DNA from: Edwardsiella tarda ATCC 15947 = NBRC 105688
GTDB lineage: Bacteria; Pseudomonadota; Gammaproteobacteria; Enterobacterales; Enterobacteriaceae
Assembly: GCF_003113495.2 (NCBI RefSeq)
Contig: NZ_CP084506.1
Span: 3,162,001-3,226,000 of the forward strand
Reading direction: 5' to 3'
DNA: 64,000 nucleotides
A program made the translations under genes and the position numbers. Every line of letters starts with the position of its first letter. Within the stretch, counting starts at the first letter, position 1. The notes beneath the pieces were generated by a model. The model saw only the letters and a list, made by a program, of their open reading frames with translations, was not told the DNA's origin and searched no databases. Below, one piece after another: positions 1 to 11,068 of this stretch.

Positions 1-27
1 TTAGCGTTATTCGAACAAGAGCTCTAA
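1..27 (+). CDS. argR: Arginine repressor, C-terminal end only
   Basis: The first nine codons read LALFEQEL followed by TAA. This matches the end of enterobacterial ArgR, which finishes ...ELFDQEL in E. coli. ArgR is the hexameric arginine-dependent repressor of arginine biosynthesis, and its C-terminal domain holds the arginine-binding and hexamer surface. Nothing upstream is visible. The call rests on this short tail, on the terminator just downstream, and on yhcN being the next gene, which is also the E. coli order (argR-yhcN). Confidence 0.7.
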   Translation, partial: LALFEQEL

Positions 28-73
28 ACGCGCACGCACGGCGTGATGCCGTGCCTCATGCGATGTGCACAAC

Positions 74-96
74 AAGCCCGCTCGTCGGGCTTTTTT
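74..96 (+). terminator. Rho-independent terminator of argR
   Basis: Arms AAGCCCG and CGGGCTT (74-80, 86-92) enclose a five-base loop and run into a T tract at 91-96. The position, about 45 bases after the argR stop, is typical. Confidence 0.85.
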
Positions 97-402
97 ACAC
101 CCGCCCCCTGCGCACTTCATCCTCTCCGCGATCTCACACCTTGTCAGCCTAGGTCACTAAACAGCGAACGCATTTTTAGCAAAAATCAATAATTCATTGT
201 TATTAATTGCTTTTTTTAATTGCTGTTCTTTTTTCCGGCGTTATTTAGTCCATTAGGATCTATCCCATAGATAGAAAACCAAAAAATAACATAAGGGATG
301 ATTAGCATGGTATTAATAATATCGGTTATTAGTATATACTGCGTAATGAGAGATAAATCACATTTTTAACCAGGCTACATGCCAAAGCAGAGGAGTAACA
401 CA
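97..402. other. AT-rich upstream region of yhcN
   Basis: This stretch has no convincing open frame. It becomes very AT-rich from about 170 to 370, which contrasts with the GC-rich surroundings and is typical of a regulated promoter region bound by nucleoid proteins. I could not fix a -35/-10 pair. A loose dyad (ATTAATAAT, then ATTAGTAT) lies near 321-345. Confidence 0.4.
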
Positions 403-681
403 ATGAAAATTAAAATGGCTATCGCCACCCTATGCACCCTTTCCGTACTCTCTTTCGCCGGCGTTGCCGCCGACACAGCACAGGTCAAGGAGATCAACAC
501 CGCACAGGCCAACCACCTACAACCTATTGGGGTGATCAGCGTCGCCGGGTTAGATGGTACTGAAGCCGACATCGGCCAACAGTTAGCGACCAAAGCGCGC
601 CTGCAGGGTGCCAGCGCCTTTCATATCATCGAAGAACGGATCGATGGAAGCTACCATGCTACTGCATTGATTTACCGCTAA
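403..681 (+). CDS. yhcN: YhcN-like periplasmic stress protein (DUF1471)
   Basis: A 92-residue protein with a signal peptide (MKIKMAIATLCTLSVLSFAG, cleavage near residues 22-23) and a small DUF1471/YhcN domain ending in the family's typical HATALIYR. E. coli YhcN is a periplasmic protein linked to peroxide and acid stress and biofilm formation; its molecular action is unknown. The start at 403 is preferred over an upstream ATG at 379 because AGAGGAG lies just before it and the signal peptide then starts correctly. It is the first of four DUF1471 genes in the window. Confidence 0.88.
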   Translation: MKIKMAIATLCTLSVLSFAGVAADTAQVKEINTAQANHLQPIGVISVAGLDGTEADIGQQLATKARLQGASAFHIIEERIDGSYHATALIYR

Positions 682-920
682 GGCCCCGCTATAACGCAGA
701 GCCCCCACAACGCCGTCCGCCGCATCTCGCCATGCTAGCAGTAAAAAACGTTTACATCGCCGATGGCCGTGATAACGCGCTAAACAGGCAGATGAAAGAC
801 CTTAACATGCGCTCTTCGCCACGCTGGTGAGATTGAACGCCGCCAACCATCGGGCCAAGCCAAAACCGATTGGCAGGCACGCGGCTAAACGTCCGTTTCC
901 GTGGGCAATACAATAGAAAG
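682..920. other. Intergenic region with no supported gene
   Basis: The gap between yhcN and the mpl terminator has only short, compositionally odd frames on both strands and no ribosome-binding sites that support them. A partial PurR-like core (AAACGTTT) near 747-756 lacks the conserved outer bases. I see nothing else. Confidence 0.4.
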
Positions 921-944
921 AAAGCACAGCCTAGGCTGTGCTTT
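921..944 (-). terminator. Perfect palindrome, likely mpl terminator
   Basis: A perfect 24-base dyad centred on CCTAGG starts with AAAGCACAG and ends with CTGTGCTTT. On the minus strand it lies 35 bases after the mpl stop and is followed by a pyrimidine-rich run, so it probably ends mpl transcripts. It could also act on the plus strand for yhcN. Confidence 0.65.
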
Positions 945-978
945 CTCATTACACCCTCTCTTTCACGAGGGGCGACGC

Positions 979-2349
979 TTAGTGTTGAGCCCCTTTCTGC
1001 GCCAACGCCTGCAGTAGGCGTTCATGAATACCGCCGAATCCCCCGTTGCTCATCACGAGGATATGGTCTCCCGGCTGCGCATTCTTGACGATCATATCGA
1101 CCAACGTATCGAGATCGGCACTCCAATGTGCCGGTTGTACACAGGCCTCAGCCACCTCAACCACCTGCCAGGGAATATGCTGCGGCTGATACAGGTAGAC
1201 CTCATCTGCCCGCCCCAACGCCGGTGCCAACTCATTCTTACACACGCCCATCTTCATGGTGTTCGAGCGCGGTTCCAACACCGCCAAAATACGTGCCGTA
1301 CCGCCTACTTTGCCGCGTAAAGCCGCCAACGTAGCCAAGATCGCCGTCGGGTGATGGGCGAAATCGTCGTAGACAGTGACGCCATAGGCTTCGCCACGCA
1401 ACTCCAGGCGGCGACGCGCATTAATAAAGCTGGCCAACGCCCGGCACGCCTCGGCAGGCGGAACGCCGACATGGCGAGCGGCGGCGATCGCCATCAGCCC
1501 ATTATGCATATTGTGTTCACCCACCAGTGACCACTGCACCTCGCCGACACGTTCGCCATCCAGGGTCACGACAAAGTGGCTGGCATCTGGCGACAGTTTT
1601 TGTGCATGCCAAGCCGCCCCCTCGCCACTCTGCTCCTGCTCGCTCCAACAGCCCATAGCCAGGACTTGCTTCAGGTTCGCATCGTTCGCCGGCGAAATAA
1701 TCCGCCCCTTGCCCGGAACCAAGCGTACCAAATGATGGAACTGTTTCTGAATCGCCCGGAGATCATCGAAAATATCCGCATGATCAAACTCCAGGTTATT
1801 CAGAATCAACGTGCGCGGACAGTAGTGAACAAACTTGGAGCGTTTATCGAAGAAGGCACAATCATACTCATCCGCCTCGATAACGAAGAATGGGCTATCG
1901 CCCAGGCGCGCCGATACCTCGAAGTTTCCCGGCACGCCACCGATGACGAAACCAGGTTGATAACCGCACGCTTCCAGGATCCAGTTTACCATCCCGGCCG
2001 TTGTCGTTTTGCCATGCGTGCCCGCAACCGCGATCACCCAGCGATGGCGTAAAACTTCATCATGCAACCACTGCGGGCCTGAGACGTAAGGAATGTTGCG
2101 TTCTAGGATCGCCTCAACACACGGGTTGCCGCGCGCCATCGCATTCCCGATGATCACCAGATCCGGTTGCGGATCCAGATGGGCAGGATCATAGCCCTCC
2201 AACAGAGTGATACCCTGCTGTTGCAATAGCGTACTCATCGGTGGGTAGACGTTGGCATCTGACCCGGTAACCTCATGCCCCAGCTGACGCGCCAGCAAGG
2301 CTAGCCCGCCCATAAACGTGCCGCAGACTCCAAGAATATGAATGCGCAT
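979..2349 (-). CDS. mpl: UDP-MurNAc tripeptide ligase (Mpl)
   Basis: A 456-residue Mur ligase that joins recycled L-Ala-gamma-D-Glu-meso-DAP tripeptide to UDP-MurNAc in cytosolic peptidoglycan recycling. It carries the Mur ATP-binding loop GTHGKTTT, a conserved NNLEFDHADIF segment and the C-terminal FAHHPTA region seen throughout the family. Length matches E. coli Mpl. The start at MRIHILG (2349) is chosen over one seven codons upstream because it matches the family N-terminus. It is divergent from fbp across about 170 bases, as in E. coli. Confidence 0.97.
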   Translation of the reverse strand: MRIHILGVCGTFMGGLALLARQLGHEVTGSDANVYPPMSTLLQQQGITLLEGYDPAHLDPQPDLVIIGNAMARGNPCVEAILERNIPYVSGPQWLHDEVLRHRWVIAVAGTHGKTTTAGMVNWILEACGYQPGFVIGGVPGNFEVSARLGDSPFFVIEADEYDCAFFDKRSKFVHYCPRTLILNNLEFDHADIFDDLRAIQKQFHHLVRLVPGKGRIISPANDANLKQVLAMGCWSEQEQSGEGAAWHAQKLSPDASHFVVTLDGERVGEVQWSLVGEHNMHNGLMAIAAARHVGVPPAEACRALASFINARRRLELRGEAYGVTVYDDFAHHPTAILATLAALRGKVGGTARILAVLEPRSNTMKMGVCKNELAPALGRADEVYLYQPQHIPWQVVEVAEACVQPAHWSADLDTLVDMIVKNAQPGDHILVMSNGGFGGIHERLLQALAQKGAQH

Positions 2350-2516
2350 AATACTTCCAGTTGATTGCATTGATTTAGTTCACATTCTAACGCTGACTCC
2401 CGCGTCGGCGAAAGGAAATTGCCTAGGAATGCCCCGATACATTAGCTAAAATACGCTGCGAAAACGTTGGCGGTTTGTAAAAAAAATCGCTACTCCTCAC
2501 AATCAGGAAATGTGAC

Positions 2517-3521
2517 ATGAAAACGCTAGGCGAGTTTATCGTCGAAAAACAGCAGGACTTTCCTCACGCTACTGGTGAGCTTACCGCTCTTCTCTCCGCA
2601 ATAAAACTGGGCGCCAAAATCATCCACCGCGATATCAATAAGGCGGGGCTGGTCGATATCATCGGTGCCAGCGGCGTTGAAAATATTCAGGGTGAAGTAC
2701 AGATGAAGCTTGATCTGTACGCCAACGAGAAACTCAAGGCGGCACTGAAGGCGCGTGGCGAAGTGGCGGGGATCGCCTCCGAGGAGGAGGATGACATCGT
2801 CATCTTCGAGGGTGACCGGGCCAATAATGCTAAATATGTCGTGCTGATGGATCCACTGGACGGCTCCTCCAACATTGATGTCAATGTCTCTGTCGGAACT
2901 ATTTTTTCTATCTATCGCCGTATCACGCCAAGCGGCACGCCGGTGACGCGTGAAGACTTCCTCCAGCCAGGCAACCGCCAGGTCGCGGCAGGCTATGTGG
3001 TGTATGGCTCCTCAACCATGCTGGTTTATACCACCGGCAATGGGGTACACGCCTTCACCTACGATCCCTCGCTGGGGGTATTCTGCCTCTCCCACGAGCG
3101 TCTGCGCTTCCCACATAATGGCAATATGTACTCCATCAACGAAGGCAACTACATCAAATTCCCGTTGGGCGTGAAGAAGTACATCAAATACTGTCAAGAG
3201 CAAGATAGCGAGACACAACGCCCCTATACCTCACGCTATATCGGTTCGCTGGTCGCCGATTTCCACCGCAACCTGCTGAAGGGTGGCATCTACATCTACC
3301 CAAGCACCGCTAGCCATCCGCAGGGTAAGTTGCGTCTGCTGTATGAGTGCAACCCGATGTCATTCTTGGCCGAACAGGCCGGAGGCAAAGCCAGCGACGG
3401 CTTCCGTCGTATTCTGGATATCGAGCCAGACCACCTGCACCAGCGTTGTCCTTTCTTTGTCGGCAGCAGCGCAATGGTCGACGATGCCGAACATTTCATG
3501 CACCAATTCCCCGACGAATAA
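2517..3521 (+). CDS. fbp: Fructose-1,6-bisphosphatase class 1
   Basis: A 334-residue enzyme that hydrolyses fructose 1,6-bisphosphate to fructose 6-phosphate, the committed gluconeogenic step, in the cytosol. The metal and phosphate motif [10 protein letters not shown] is intact, as are the substrate-binding NEGNYIKF and [13 protein letters not shown] segments and the LYECNPM region near the C-terminus. The length equals the family norm. It is transcribed divergently from mpl. A 29-base dyad at 3569-3597 follows the stop and may end fbp transcripts. Confidence 0.98.
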   Translation: MKTLGEFIVEKQQDFPHATGELTALLSAIKLGAKIIHRDINKAGLVDIIGASGVENIQGEVQMKLDLYANEKLKAALKARGEVAGIASEEEDDIVIFEGDRANNAKYVVLMDPLDGSSNIDVNVSVGTIFSIYRRITPSGTPVTREDFLQPGNRQVAAGYVVYGSSTMLVYTTGNGVHAFTYDPSLGVFCLSHERLRFPHNGNMYSINEGNYIKFPLGVKKYIKYCQEQDSETQRPYTSRYIGSLVADFHRNLLKGGIYIYPSTASHPQGKLRLLYECNPMSFLAEQAGGKASDGFRRILDIEPDHLHQRCPFFVGSSAMVDDAEHFMHQFPDE

Positions 3522-3568
3522 TCCCGCGCCAGACAAGGCGCATTACGCGTCATACTCTGTTCATTTGT

Positions 3569-3597
3569 GGAGTGGCGGCTATAATAGCCGTCACTCC
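3569..3597. promoter_or_regulatory. 29-base dyad over the ppa -10 region
   Basis: Arms of 14 bases (3569-3582 and 3584-3597) pair at 13 of 14 positions around one central A. The centre contains TATAAT (3580-3585), 41 bases before the ppa start, so the dyad covers the likely -10 element. It could be a fbp terminator, although only a weak T run follows, or an operator on ppa. No strong -35 is visible. Confidence 0.5.
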
Positions 3598-3625
3598 ATT
3601 TCTGGTTTGATGAAAGGAAACCGAC

Positions 3626-4156
3626 ATGAGCTTGATCAACGTCCCGGCCGGTAAAGATATGCCGGAAGATATCTATGTAGTGATCGAAATCCCGGCTAAC
3701 GCCGATCCGATCAAATATGAAATCGACAAAGACACTGGTGCCCTGTTTGTAGACCGCTTCATGTCTACCGCCATGTTCTACCCGTGCAACTACGGCTACA
3801 TCAACCACACCCTGTCTCTGGACGGCGATCCGGTTGACGTGCTGGTCCCGACTCCGTATCCGCTGCAGCCAGGTTCTGTGATCCGCTGCCGCCCGGTCGG
3901 CGTGCTGAAGATGACCGACGAAGCGGGCGAAGATGCCAAGCTGGTCGCCGTTCCGCACAGCAAACTGACCAAAGAGTATGATCACATTAAAGATGTGAAC
4001 GATCTCCCGGAACTACTGCGTGCCCAGATCGCCCACTTCTTTGAACACTACAAAGATCTGGAAAAAGGTAAGTGGGTCAAAGTTGACGGCTGGGATAACG
4101 CCGATGCAGCCAAGGCCGAGATCATCGCCTCTTTCGAACGCGCTAAGAACAAGTAA
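3626..4156 (+). CDS. ppa: Inorganic pyrophosphatase, family I
   Basis: A 176-residue cytosolic enzyme that hydrolyses pyrophosphate to two phosphates and so pulls nucleotide, tRNA-charging and coenzyme reactions forward. The signature DGDPVDVLV carries the metal-binding aspartates, and the conserved YPCNYGYI precedes it. Nearly every residue matches E. coli Ppa. An AAAGGAAA ribosome-binding site lies before the ATG, and a strong terminator follows. Codon use looks highly adapted, as expected for an abundant protein. Confidence 0.98.
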   Translation: MSLINVPAGKDMPEDIYVVIEIPANADPIKYEIDKDTGALFVDRFMSTAMFYPCNYGYINHTLSLDGDPVDVLVPTPYPLQPGSVIRCRPVGVLKMTDEAGEDAKLVAVPHSKLTKEYDHIKDVNDLPELLRAQIAHFFEHYKDLEKGKWVKVDGWDNADAAKAEIIASFERAKNK

Positions 4157-4172
4157 TCGCTTAACGTGTTAA

Positions 4173-4202
4173 AAAAACACCGCCTCATGGCGGTGTTTTT
4201 TA
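4173..4202. terminator. Bidirectional terminator between ppa and ytfP
   Basis: Arms of 12 bases (AAAAACACCGCC and GGCGGTGTTTTT) enclose a TCAT loop. The A and T tracts on both sides allow it to serve both ppa (+) and ytfP (-). Confidence 0.92.
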
Positions 4203-4206
4203 TTCC

Positions 4207-4557
4207 TCACGCTACCTCATCATCACGCTTTAGCCAATCACCGCTAGCGATACGCGGCAATCCACTCACCTCGTTGAGATAGATGTAGATCCAGGCGACG
4301 CCATACGGCGTTTTAATCAACTCGCGCCGATAATCCTTACTGTTACTCTTCAGCTCATCCAGCTCCGCCAAGATCGACGAGGTAATGCGATACACTTCGC
4401 AATAGACCCTCCCCTCACCGGGTACTACCGCTGGATAATGGCCCAGATCATACAGCTCGTAGCCCTCCAGTACATAATCGCCCAGCCAGGTGGCATTGGT
4501 CATCCAGTGGCTGTTGCCCTGCTTACGGCGCAGACTTCCGTAGACAATCACTCGCAT
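4207..4557 (-). CDS. ytfP: YtfP, gamma-glutamylcyclotransferase-like
   Basis: A 116-residue protein with the N-terminal YGSLR signature of the AIG2/gamma-glutamylcyclotransferase-like fold and a conserved YGVAWIYIY strand near the middle. The in vivo substrate of E. coli YtfP is not settled, so I give only the fold family. It starts two bases after the tamB stop on the same strand, so it is translated as the last gene of a tamA-tamB-ytfP operon, the conserved enterobacterial arrangement. Confidence 0.93.
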   Translation of the reverse strand: MRVIVYGSLRRKQGNSHWMTNATWLGDYVLEGYELYDLGHYPAVVPGEGRVYCEVYRITSSILAELDELKSNSKDYRRELIKTPYGVAWIYIYLNEVSGLPRIASGDWLKRDDEVA

Positions 4558-4559
4558 GG

Positions 4560-7500
4560 TTAAAACTCAAACTGATAGAGCAGATCAAGTGCCTGATTCA
4601 CGCCAGACACCGCTTCCAGGTACAGATTCGGCATCAGGCGGTAACGCAACGTCAGCGTGGCCAGTGAATCGAAGATCCCCACGCCATACTTCACCTGTAG
4701 CCCCGGCAGAACATAACCGCTGACCACGACCTGAGAACTGTCACCCACCCCTTGTGAATCCAACGTCAAATTACTCACGCCGAAGGTTTCGCCGATTTTA
4801 CCCACCAGCTTACCACTCTGCGCGACGCCTAGACCGATCAACATCGACGTCATCGCATTACTGTCCGCGCCGGTGCTATCCAACCCTTGGCCACGCAATA
4901 GATATGATAGGGCTTGTTGTTGTGACATTGCCGGATCTGAGAATACTTCCAGTTTCGGTTGATCGGCAAGTCCCGTGACACGAACGCCTACCGTAACATC
5001 GTTCGCCGTCGACTCCGGATTACGTATTGCTTCGATATTAAGTAGCGGATTACCCGGAGGGCCAGCGAACAGCAACTCTCCTTGACGGATCAAGAGATCC
5101 TGGCCGTAAGCGGCAAACCGCCCCTGCGGGATCATGATCTGACCATTCAGTCCCAGGCCATTCTGGTTCTGAATCACCTTCAACTCGCCCTTGAGCGCCG
5201 CCTTGAGACCGAAGGCCGAAAGGCGCACATTGTTGCCGATGGCGATGGTCAGATCGGTATGCAGCGGAATCGAGGCGGTCACGGGCTTGATCGGCTGATG
5301 GGCATTATTCAGCATCACCTCATCGGATGAGACGCCGACTGCACTCTCCGGTAACTCTTGCACCGTGATACGCGCCCAAGGAATGTCCACGCGTCCATTG
5401 AGCGACAGCTGATTCGGTGACGCGTCGAACACGATGTTCGGCGAGACATCGAGGCGTACCATCGGCGGTACCGTTACTCGCAGACGAGTCCCGCTGGCGG
5501 CGATGCTGGCTCGCCAGGCGTTCAGATTACGCCAGTCGGCGTTACCCGACAGATTCAACTGGCCCTGAGAGGTCTTGATCACCCCCTGCAAGGTCGAGCT
5601 CATCCCCACAAAGTTGATCGCCAGGTTGGCATCGGTGACATCGATCGGCATAAATTGTCCATCGATATCTACCCCCTCCAACGCCAGGCGGCCATATAAC
5701 TGTGGATGCAGCGTCGTCCCCCCCAAGCGCAGCGCGGCGTTCAGCATCCCCTGCACCTTCTCCCCTTTCATCAAGGCCGGGTTTAACAACGCTAACGAGA
5801 AACGATCGATGTCGATATTACCGGACAGGTTGCGCGCGCCCAGTAAATTGGCGACACGCACGTCGCCGCGCAGCTGACCATTGCCGGCGATGCCGAGCAG
5901 CCAGGTTAACCGTGCCTGCCCCTGCGCCAACGTCGCCTCCAGCGTCGCCTGACTCAGGGTGATCGGTAACTTATTGCCCTGTACATTCTGCGTAATGTTG
6001 ACCCCATCGCCCTTCAACGTGATACGCGCCTGTGGTAACCCTTGCCCCGCCTGCCAGGTCGCCTGCGCTCGCCCTGTAAAGCCCCCACTCAGATGGGTAT
6101 CCGGCCCCAAGAAGGGTTGCAACATCGCCAGATCGAAACGCTCTAACACCAGGCTGGCATGACCGCTTTCCCCGACCTCAATGGTCTGCGGCACGCACAA
6201 TCGGGCATGAGGGTTAGCCCAGCAGTGCGGGCCGATGGCCATCTGTTGCTTCGCGACACCGTAGTTCAGGGCGATCGGGCGAGTCAGACGCCACTCCCCA
6301 ACCGGGGTGGTAAAGTCGGTATTCGTCAGGGTGCCACTCCAGCTACGCTTATCTTGCGCCAGGCTACCGTTCAGCGTCAGCTGGCCGGCGAGCGGGGTCC
6401 CCTGCACCACCAACTGGAGGCGGTGCTGGCGCTCATCCCCCCCAGCACGTAGGGTGAGCTGGCTTATGGCGATCTCACCCTGCTGCAACTGATCCACCCG
6501 CAGATCCACCTTTCCTTGGATCTGCTTATCGGAGCGTACATCCCCCAACAACGCCAGGCGCCGAATGGTCAGCTCCTGCCAACGTAGCCCGTTAGCCTGT
6601 AGATCGGCCAATAACTGCGGCGCCTGACTATCGCCGCGCAGCTTCAGCATGCCACGCGCCGTACCGGCCAAGCCCGGCAAGGTACCATCCAGGTGTGGAG
6701 CATCGATGCGCGCATCCAGTGACCAGCGCTTTTCCGCCAGATCGCCATTAATGTCGATGCGGTTACGCCCCAGCGCAATATGCAACTGCGGGATCTGCCA
6801 CTGCCCGGCCTGGTTACCGCGCAACTGACCGCGCACATCGACCACATTCTGTTTAATCCGCCCTGCCAACTGCAACTGGGGGACGTTTAACTGCCAACTC
6901 CCGCCGTACAGGCTACCGCGCGTCTCCAGCTTGCCTGTCAATTTCGAGGGCCACTCGGGCCATTGGCGACCGGTATTGATCCCCGCCAGTGTCAGATTGG
7001 CGCGCCAACTGATCGCCTTGCTCCAGTCGGCCACCCCCTGTACCTCCGCCTGACCATCCAACGCCGCCAGCTGTAGTTTACTCAGGGTAAACTGCCGCTC
7101 ATTGCCGTTCCCCTTTAGGTCGACACGGGCATCGGGTAGCCCCTTACCCCTGAAATCTCCGCTCAATTGCAGGCGATAATCGTGCGCGCTCCCAGCGAGA
7201 CGCAGCTTCAACGCATTAACCTGGTAATCCGGCGTCGCGCTCAATGGCCAGCGTAGAGCGTTACTATCGAGTGCCAGCGACAACGGTAACCCCGCCTTAG
7301 CCAGTTGGGTCTCACCCTGCAAGGTTGCCCGCAGCGGGCCTGAGAGGTTGGCGTCAAGCGCCAGCGTGCCGTACAACGCCCCGGAGAGTGCCAAACGTAG
7401 CTTTTCTCCCGTCAAGGGCGCCTGATTGACGCTCGCGTTCAACCGTAGATCCAGCGGCCAGTCGCCGCTGAAGCGTGCGCTACCCCGTGCCGTCAACGCC

Positions 7501-8336
7501 CCTTGTTTCGCCAGGATCTTCAGGGTATGCAATGTCAGACGTTGTTGGTCCACGGCCGCCCGCAACTCCAGCGAGGAGATATCTACCTCGCTCGCCGCCC
7601 GGATCTGTACCTGCTCCGCCGAGATACGGCTGATCGCCACATCCAGTGGTAGATCCAATCCGCTTAGGGCTGGCAACAAGGGACGTGCGAACAACGCCGT
7701 CAACGTCTCGCCCAATGGCTCAGGCATGGTCTGTCGTGTGCCCGGCTGATGAGACGGAGGCGGCGGCGGTGATGCGCTATCTGGCGGTAATACGATGCGC
7801 AGCCCCTGAATATGGCTCGGCAACACGCTCACACGCTGCTCCCGCCAGGCCGCCCCGCTACGGAGCGACGTCAAGGCAATAGCCGTCCCATCCACATTAA
7901 CTTGCACATCATTGAGACGCAGCAGACGCACCAGTAATGGGTAGGGTGTGCTTAAGCGCCCCAATGGCTGCGCCGGCGCCACTTGCGGCTCGCTCGGCGG
8001 TAACGCCTGTGTATTCACATCGACCCGGACCCGCTGTGCGCTCAGCACATTCAGGCAGAGTTCGCTCTGCTTCAGGCACCCCATATCCAGCGACAGATGA
8101 AACTGCCCAACCTGTACGGCCACGCCCGGCATCTTATAGCCGACATCGCTTAGGGTCAGATCGCGCCAGCCCCCCTCCACACGGCCAATCTCCAAACCGG
8201 GAACCCAGCGGGCAGCGGCATTGAGTGCCAGGTGTAATCCGCTCTGGGTCATCAGCGCGCCCAACAGCGCCACCAGCAACAGCAGTAGCCCCAATAACGC
8301 CATCAACACATAGCGCGAGATGTTATACAGCCTCAT
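4560..8336 (-). CDS. tamB: TamB, inner-membrane subunit of the TAM complex
   Basis: A 1258-residue AsmA-like protein anchored in the inner membrane by one N-terminal segment (about residues 10-30, rich in Leu) and extending across the periplasm as a long beta-taco repeat. It ends with the conserved TamB/DUF490 C-terminal domain and a terminal LYQFEF. It works with TamA in outer-membrane protein assembly and, in more recent work, in phospholipid transport to the outer membrane. Length matches E. coli TamB (1259). Its ATG overlaps the tamA stop by four bases, so the two are translationally coupled. Confidence 0.96.
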   Translation of the reverse strand: MRLYNISRYVLMALLGLLLLLVALLGALMTQSGLHLALNAAARWVPGLEIGRVEGGWRDLTLSDVGYKMPGVAVQVGQFHLSLDMGCLKQSELCLNVLSAQRVRVDVNTQALPPSEPQVAPAQPLGRLSTPYPLLVRLLRLNDVQVNVDGTAIALTSLRSGAAWREQRVSVLPSHIQGLRIVLPPDSASPPPPPSHQPGTRQTMPEPLGETLTALFARPLLPALSGLDLPLDVAISRISAEQVQIRAASEVDISSLELRAAVDQQRLTLHTLKILAKQGALTARGSARFSGDWPLDLRLNASVNQAPLTGEKLRLALSGALYGTLALDANLSGPLRATLQGETQLAKAGLPLSLALDSNALRWPLSATPDYQVNALKLRLAGSAHDYRLQLSGDFRGKGLPDARVDLKGNGNERQFTLSKLQLAALDGQAEVQGVADWSKAISWRANLTLAGINTGRQWPEWPSKLTGKLETRGSLYGGSWQLNVPQLQLAGRIKQNVVDVRGQLRGNQAGQWQIPQLHIALGRNRIDINGDLAEKRWSLDARIDAPHLDGTLPGLAGTARGMLKLRGDSQAPQLLADLQANGLRWQELTIRRLALLGDVRSDKQIQGKVDLRVDQLQQGEIAISQLTLRAGGDERQHRLQLVVQGTPLAGQLTLNGSLAQDKRSWSGTLTNTDFTTPVGEWRLTRPIALNYGVAKQQMAIGPHCWANPHARLCVPQTIEVGESGHASLVLERFDLAMLQPFLGPDTHLSGGFTGRAQATWQAGQGLPQARITLKGDGVNITQNVQGNKLPITLSQATLEATLAQGQARLTWLLGIAGNGQLRGDVRVANLLGARNLSGNIDIDRFSLALLNPALMKGEKVQGMLNAALRLGGTTLHPQLYGRLALEGVDIDGQFMPIDVTDANLAINFVGMSSTLQGVIKTSQGQLNLSGNADWRNLNAWRASIAASGTRLRVTVPPMVRLDVSPNIVFDASPNQLSLNGRVDIPWARITVQELPESAVGVSSDEVMLNNAHQPIKPVTASIPLHTDLTIAIGNNVRLSAFGLKAALKGELKVIQNQNGLGLNGQIMIPQGRFAAYGQDLLIRQGELLFAGPPGNPLLNIEAIRNPESTANDVTVGVRVTGLADQPKLEVFSDPAMSQQQALSYLLRGQGLDSTGADSNAMTSMLIGLGVAQSGKLVGKIGETFGVSNLTLDSQGVGDSSQVVVSGYVLPGLQVKYGVGIFDSLATLTLRYRLMPNLYLEAVSGVNQALDLLYQFEF

Positions 8337-10069
8337 AACTCAGGCCCCAGTCCGATGTAAAACTGCAAATCGTGTTTATCCTCACTGCCGACCGGTACGG
8401 CTAAGTTGAGCCGGATCGGGCCGACCGGCGAGACCCAAATCAGCCCGACCCCCGTACCGGTGTGAAAATTACTCTTCGTAATGTCATTGACCGCCTCACC
8501 GGAGTCGATGAAAGCGCCGCCCCACCACTTACCGCTCAGATTGTATTGATACTCTAACGAGCCGGTCACCAAGCGTGAGGCCCCGGTCAACTTACCCTCG
8601 CTATCTTTGGGCGAAATCGACTTGTACTTATAGCCGCGGATACTACGATCGCCGCCGGCGAAGAAACGTAGAGAAGGAGGAACCTTATTAAAATCATTGG
8701 TTTCAATCCACCCCAGATTACCACGCACCACGAAACGATGTTTCTCCGCCAGGGTACGGATCCAGACGTTCTGCGCCTGGATCACCGCGAAATCGACCGC
8801 CGATCCCCAGCTCATGTTGGAGACCTCTAACGAGTAACGCTGCGTATCGCCCCAGGTCGGCATCAAGCCGCCGCGTGAACGGGTCCGGTTTACGCTGACA
8901 CCGGGATAGAGCAGCATGGTGGTCTCGGTGGTATTACCCTGGGTAAAGTGATCGAGGCTCCAACGCAGGTTGATCCCGCGCTGCCAACCACTGGACAGAT
9001 CCCAATAACGCGCCAGATTCAGGGTCGTCGAGTCAGACTCCGTGTCATTCAGATCGGTACGCTGAAAACCGCCCTGCACCAGGTAGTACTGCTCCAGCGG
9101 ATTCTTCAGCAGCGGGATCTTATAGCTGAAGTCCACTGTCTGCTCCGGCACGGAGAGATTGAGCGAGGTATCGAGACTATGGCCATAGGAGTTCGTCCAG
9201 GGACGCTTCCAACCGAGCTTAAGCCGTGGGCCGACATCGGTGGCATAGCCGCCCCCGAGATCGACCATGTTACGGCTGCGCGGCGTTACCACCGCCTGCA
9301 TCGGCAGGCTATGATCCGCCCCGACCGCTTTAAAATCGGGTGAGACCACCACGGAGTTAAACCAGTTGGTCGCCGACAGATTGCCACTGAACTTGGCCAA
9401 GTCGCCGGCATTGTAATAGTCGCCCTGCTTGAAGGGACGTAGATTCTGTAAATAGGGCGTGCGGATCTGCGAGCCGCTGAACTGCACGGCACCGAAGCGG
9501 TAACGCGGCCCACTGTCGAATTCGATGTCCCAATAGGCCTTATGCTGATCTTCGATGACTCCGAGCTGGTGTACCGGCATGGTGGCGTCGAAATAGCCAC
9601 GCTGCAGCGCCAGCGAGTTCAGGGCACTCTTGAGACTATCGTAGTCACCCTGGTCCAGAACACTGCCAATGGGGGGCAAGGATGACGCGAGTAACGCCTG
9701 GTAGGTGGGATCATCCTTAGCCTCCCCCCGGATACGCACATTCACGCCGGCGATGCGCACCGGTTCACCCGGCGTCACCTGAGCGATCAATTGCGGGCGC
9801 GAGAAGGCCGATCCCGGACGAAAGGAGAACTCGATCGTGGGCTGAAAATAACCCAAGGCGCGTAAACCTTGGCGAATCGCATCCGCGGCACGCACCCGAA
9901 AACGGCCATCGTTGCTGATCTCATCCTCCGCGATGGTCGACAGCGTGGCATTCACATTCTTTTGCAGCCGTCCGCTTAATCCCTCCACCACCAACTTCAG
10001 TTGTGCGGCATGCGCCAATGGCGCGGCCAATAATAGACACAGTAGGCCAACCTTAGGCAATCGTGGCAT
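8333..10069 (-). CDS. tamA: TamA, outer-membrane Omp85 subunit of TAM
   Basis: A 578-residue Omp85-family barrel with a signal peptide (about residues 1-21, ending AHAA), three POTRA domains (about 22-265) and a 16-strand barrel to the C-terminus. The barrel contains the Omp85 motif GGDRSIRGY that locks the barrel interior, and ends in a typical outer-membrane strand (FYIGLGPEL). GGGAG lies five bases before the ATG. It is the first gene of tamA-tamB-ytfP and divergent from msrA. Confidence 0.96.
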   Translation of the reverse strand: MPRLPKVGLLCLLLAAPLAHAAQLKLVVEGLSGRLQKNVNATLSTIAEDEISNDGRFRVRAADAIRQGLRALGYFQPTIEFSFRPGSAFSRPQLIAQVTPGEPVRIAGVNVRIRGEAKDDPTYQALLASSLPPIGSVLDQGDYDSLKSALNSLALQRGYFDATMPVHQLGVIEDQHKAYWDIEFDSGPRYRFGAVQFSGSQIRTPYLQNLRPFKQGDYYNAGDLAKFSGNLSATNWFNSVVVSPDFKAVGADHSLPMQAVVTPRSRNMVDLGGGYATDVGPRLKLGWKRPWTNSYGHSLDTSLNLSVPEQTVDFSYKIPLLKNPLEQYYLVQGGFQRTDLNDTESDSTTLNLARYWDLSSGWQRGINLRWSLDHFTQGNTTETTMLLYPGVSVNRTRSRGGLMPTWGDTQRYSLEVSNMSWGSAVDFAVIQAQNVWIRTLAEKHRFVVRGNLGWIETNDFNKVPPSLRFFAGGDRSIRGYKYKSISPKDSEGKLTGASRLVTGSLEYQYNLSGKWWGGAFIDSGEAVNDITKSNFHTGTGVGLIWVSPVGPIRLNLAVPVGSEDKHDLQFYIGLGPEL

Positions 10070-10343
10070 GCAAACTCCCGCAGTAAACTTAACGCTAACA
10101 CTCTTTCCACCGCTGAACTTCCGCGCGCTGGCCTAGGCGCAGGCTCCCCTCCTACGGCGTACTCATGCGGACATATTGTGCGCAAAGCCGGCGTGGGATA
10201 CAACGAAACAGGAAAATCATGATTATTCGAGATTAGACTGTTTTCCACAATACAACGATTAACCTCTCATAGATGACGGCTCCGTGTACGTTTTCAGATT
10301 TTTCGCCGTTCAACTGCCTATTTATTAGCGTTTGGAGGATATT

Positions 10344-10976
10344 TTGCACAACGATCACGATAGCTTACCGCTGACCCCCGCCCAGGCGCTGCCCGGACGT
10401 AGCCAAGCGATGATCATTACCCCACAGCATGCGGTTAACGGCCATGCGTTGTACGGCGTCCCTGCCGGTATGGAAGAGGCGCTCTTCGCTATGGGCTGTT
10501 TCTGGGGGGTTGAGCGCCTATTCTGGCAACAGCCTGGTGTATATAGCACCGCCGCTGGCTACAGCGGTGGCTTGACGCCTAACCCCACCTATCGCGAGGT
10601 CTGTAGCGGGCAAACCGGTCACGCCGAGACGGTACGCGTGGTATTCGATCCGGCGCATATCGACTACCCGGCGCTGCTGCGCCTATTCTGGCAAAACCAC
10701 GATCCAGCTCAAGGCATGCGCCAAGGCAACGACATTGGTAACCAATACCGTTCGGCGTTATTCCCGCTGACGCCACAGCAGCAGCAAGCCGCGCAGGACA
10801 GCCGTATACGATTTACTCAGGCGATGCGGCAGGCGGGCGATCTCCGCCCCATTACGACCGAGATCACGCCCGCGGGCCCCTTCTACTATGCCGAAGAGGA
10901 ACATCAACAGTACCTGTATAAGCACCCGCAAGGGTATTGTGGTTTGGGCGGCATCGGCGTATGTCTACCCGAATAA
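10344..10976 (+). CDS. msrA: Peptide methionine-S-sulfoxide reductase A
   Basis: A 210-residue cytosolic repair enzyme that reduces methionine S-sulfoxide in proteins using thioredoxin. The catalytic cysteine is Cys52 in GCFWGVE, and the C-terminal [16 protein letters not shown] tail supplies the resolving cysteines ([14 protein letters not shown] here). I place the start at TTG 10344 because GGAGG (10334-10338) sits five bases upstream and the length then equals the family norm; a TTG at 10332 overlaps that ribosome-binding site and is unlikely. It is divergent from tamA, as in E. coli. Confidence 0.95.
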   Translation: MHNDHDSLPLTPAQALPGRSQAMIITPQHAVNGHALYGVPAGMEEALFAMGCFWGVERLFWQQPGVYSTAAGYSGGLTPNPTYREVCSGQTGHAETVRVVFDPAHIDYPALLRLFWQNHDPAQGMRQGNDIGNQYRSALFPLTPQQQQAAQDSRIRFTQAMRQAGDLRPITTEITPAGPFYYAEEEHQQYLYKHPQGYCGLGGIGVCLPE

Positions 10977-11068
10977 GAGGAAGATGCCCTCCTAATCAGT
11001 GCCATAGCAAAGAGTTAGATAGCTAACGGGTAGATTTTCACCACTAGCTGGTTGCTTGTTGCTCCTGC

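Noticed and set aside
745..760. PurR-like AAACGTTT core upstream of the mpl terminator
   Set aside because: The conserved outer GC-A bases of the PurR box are missing and no purine gene is near.
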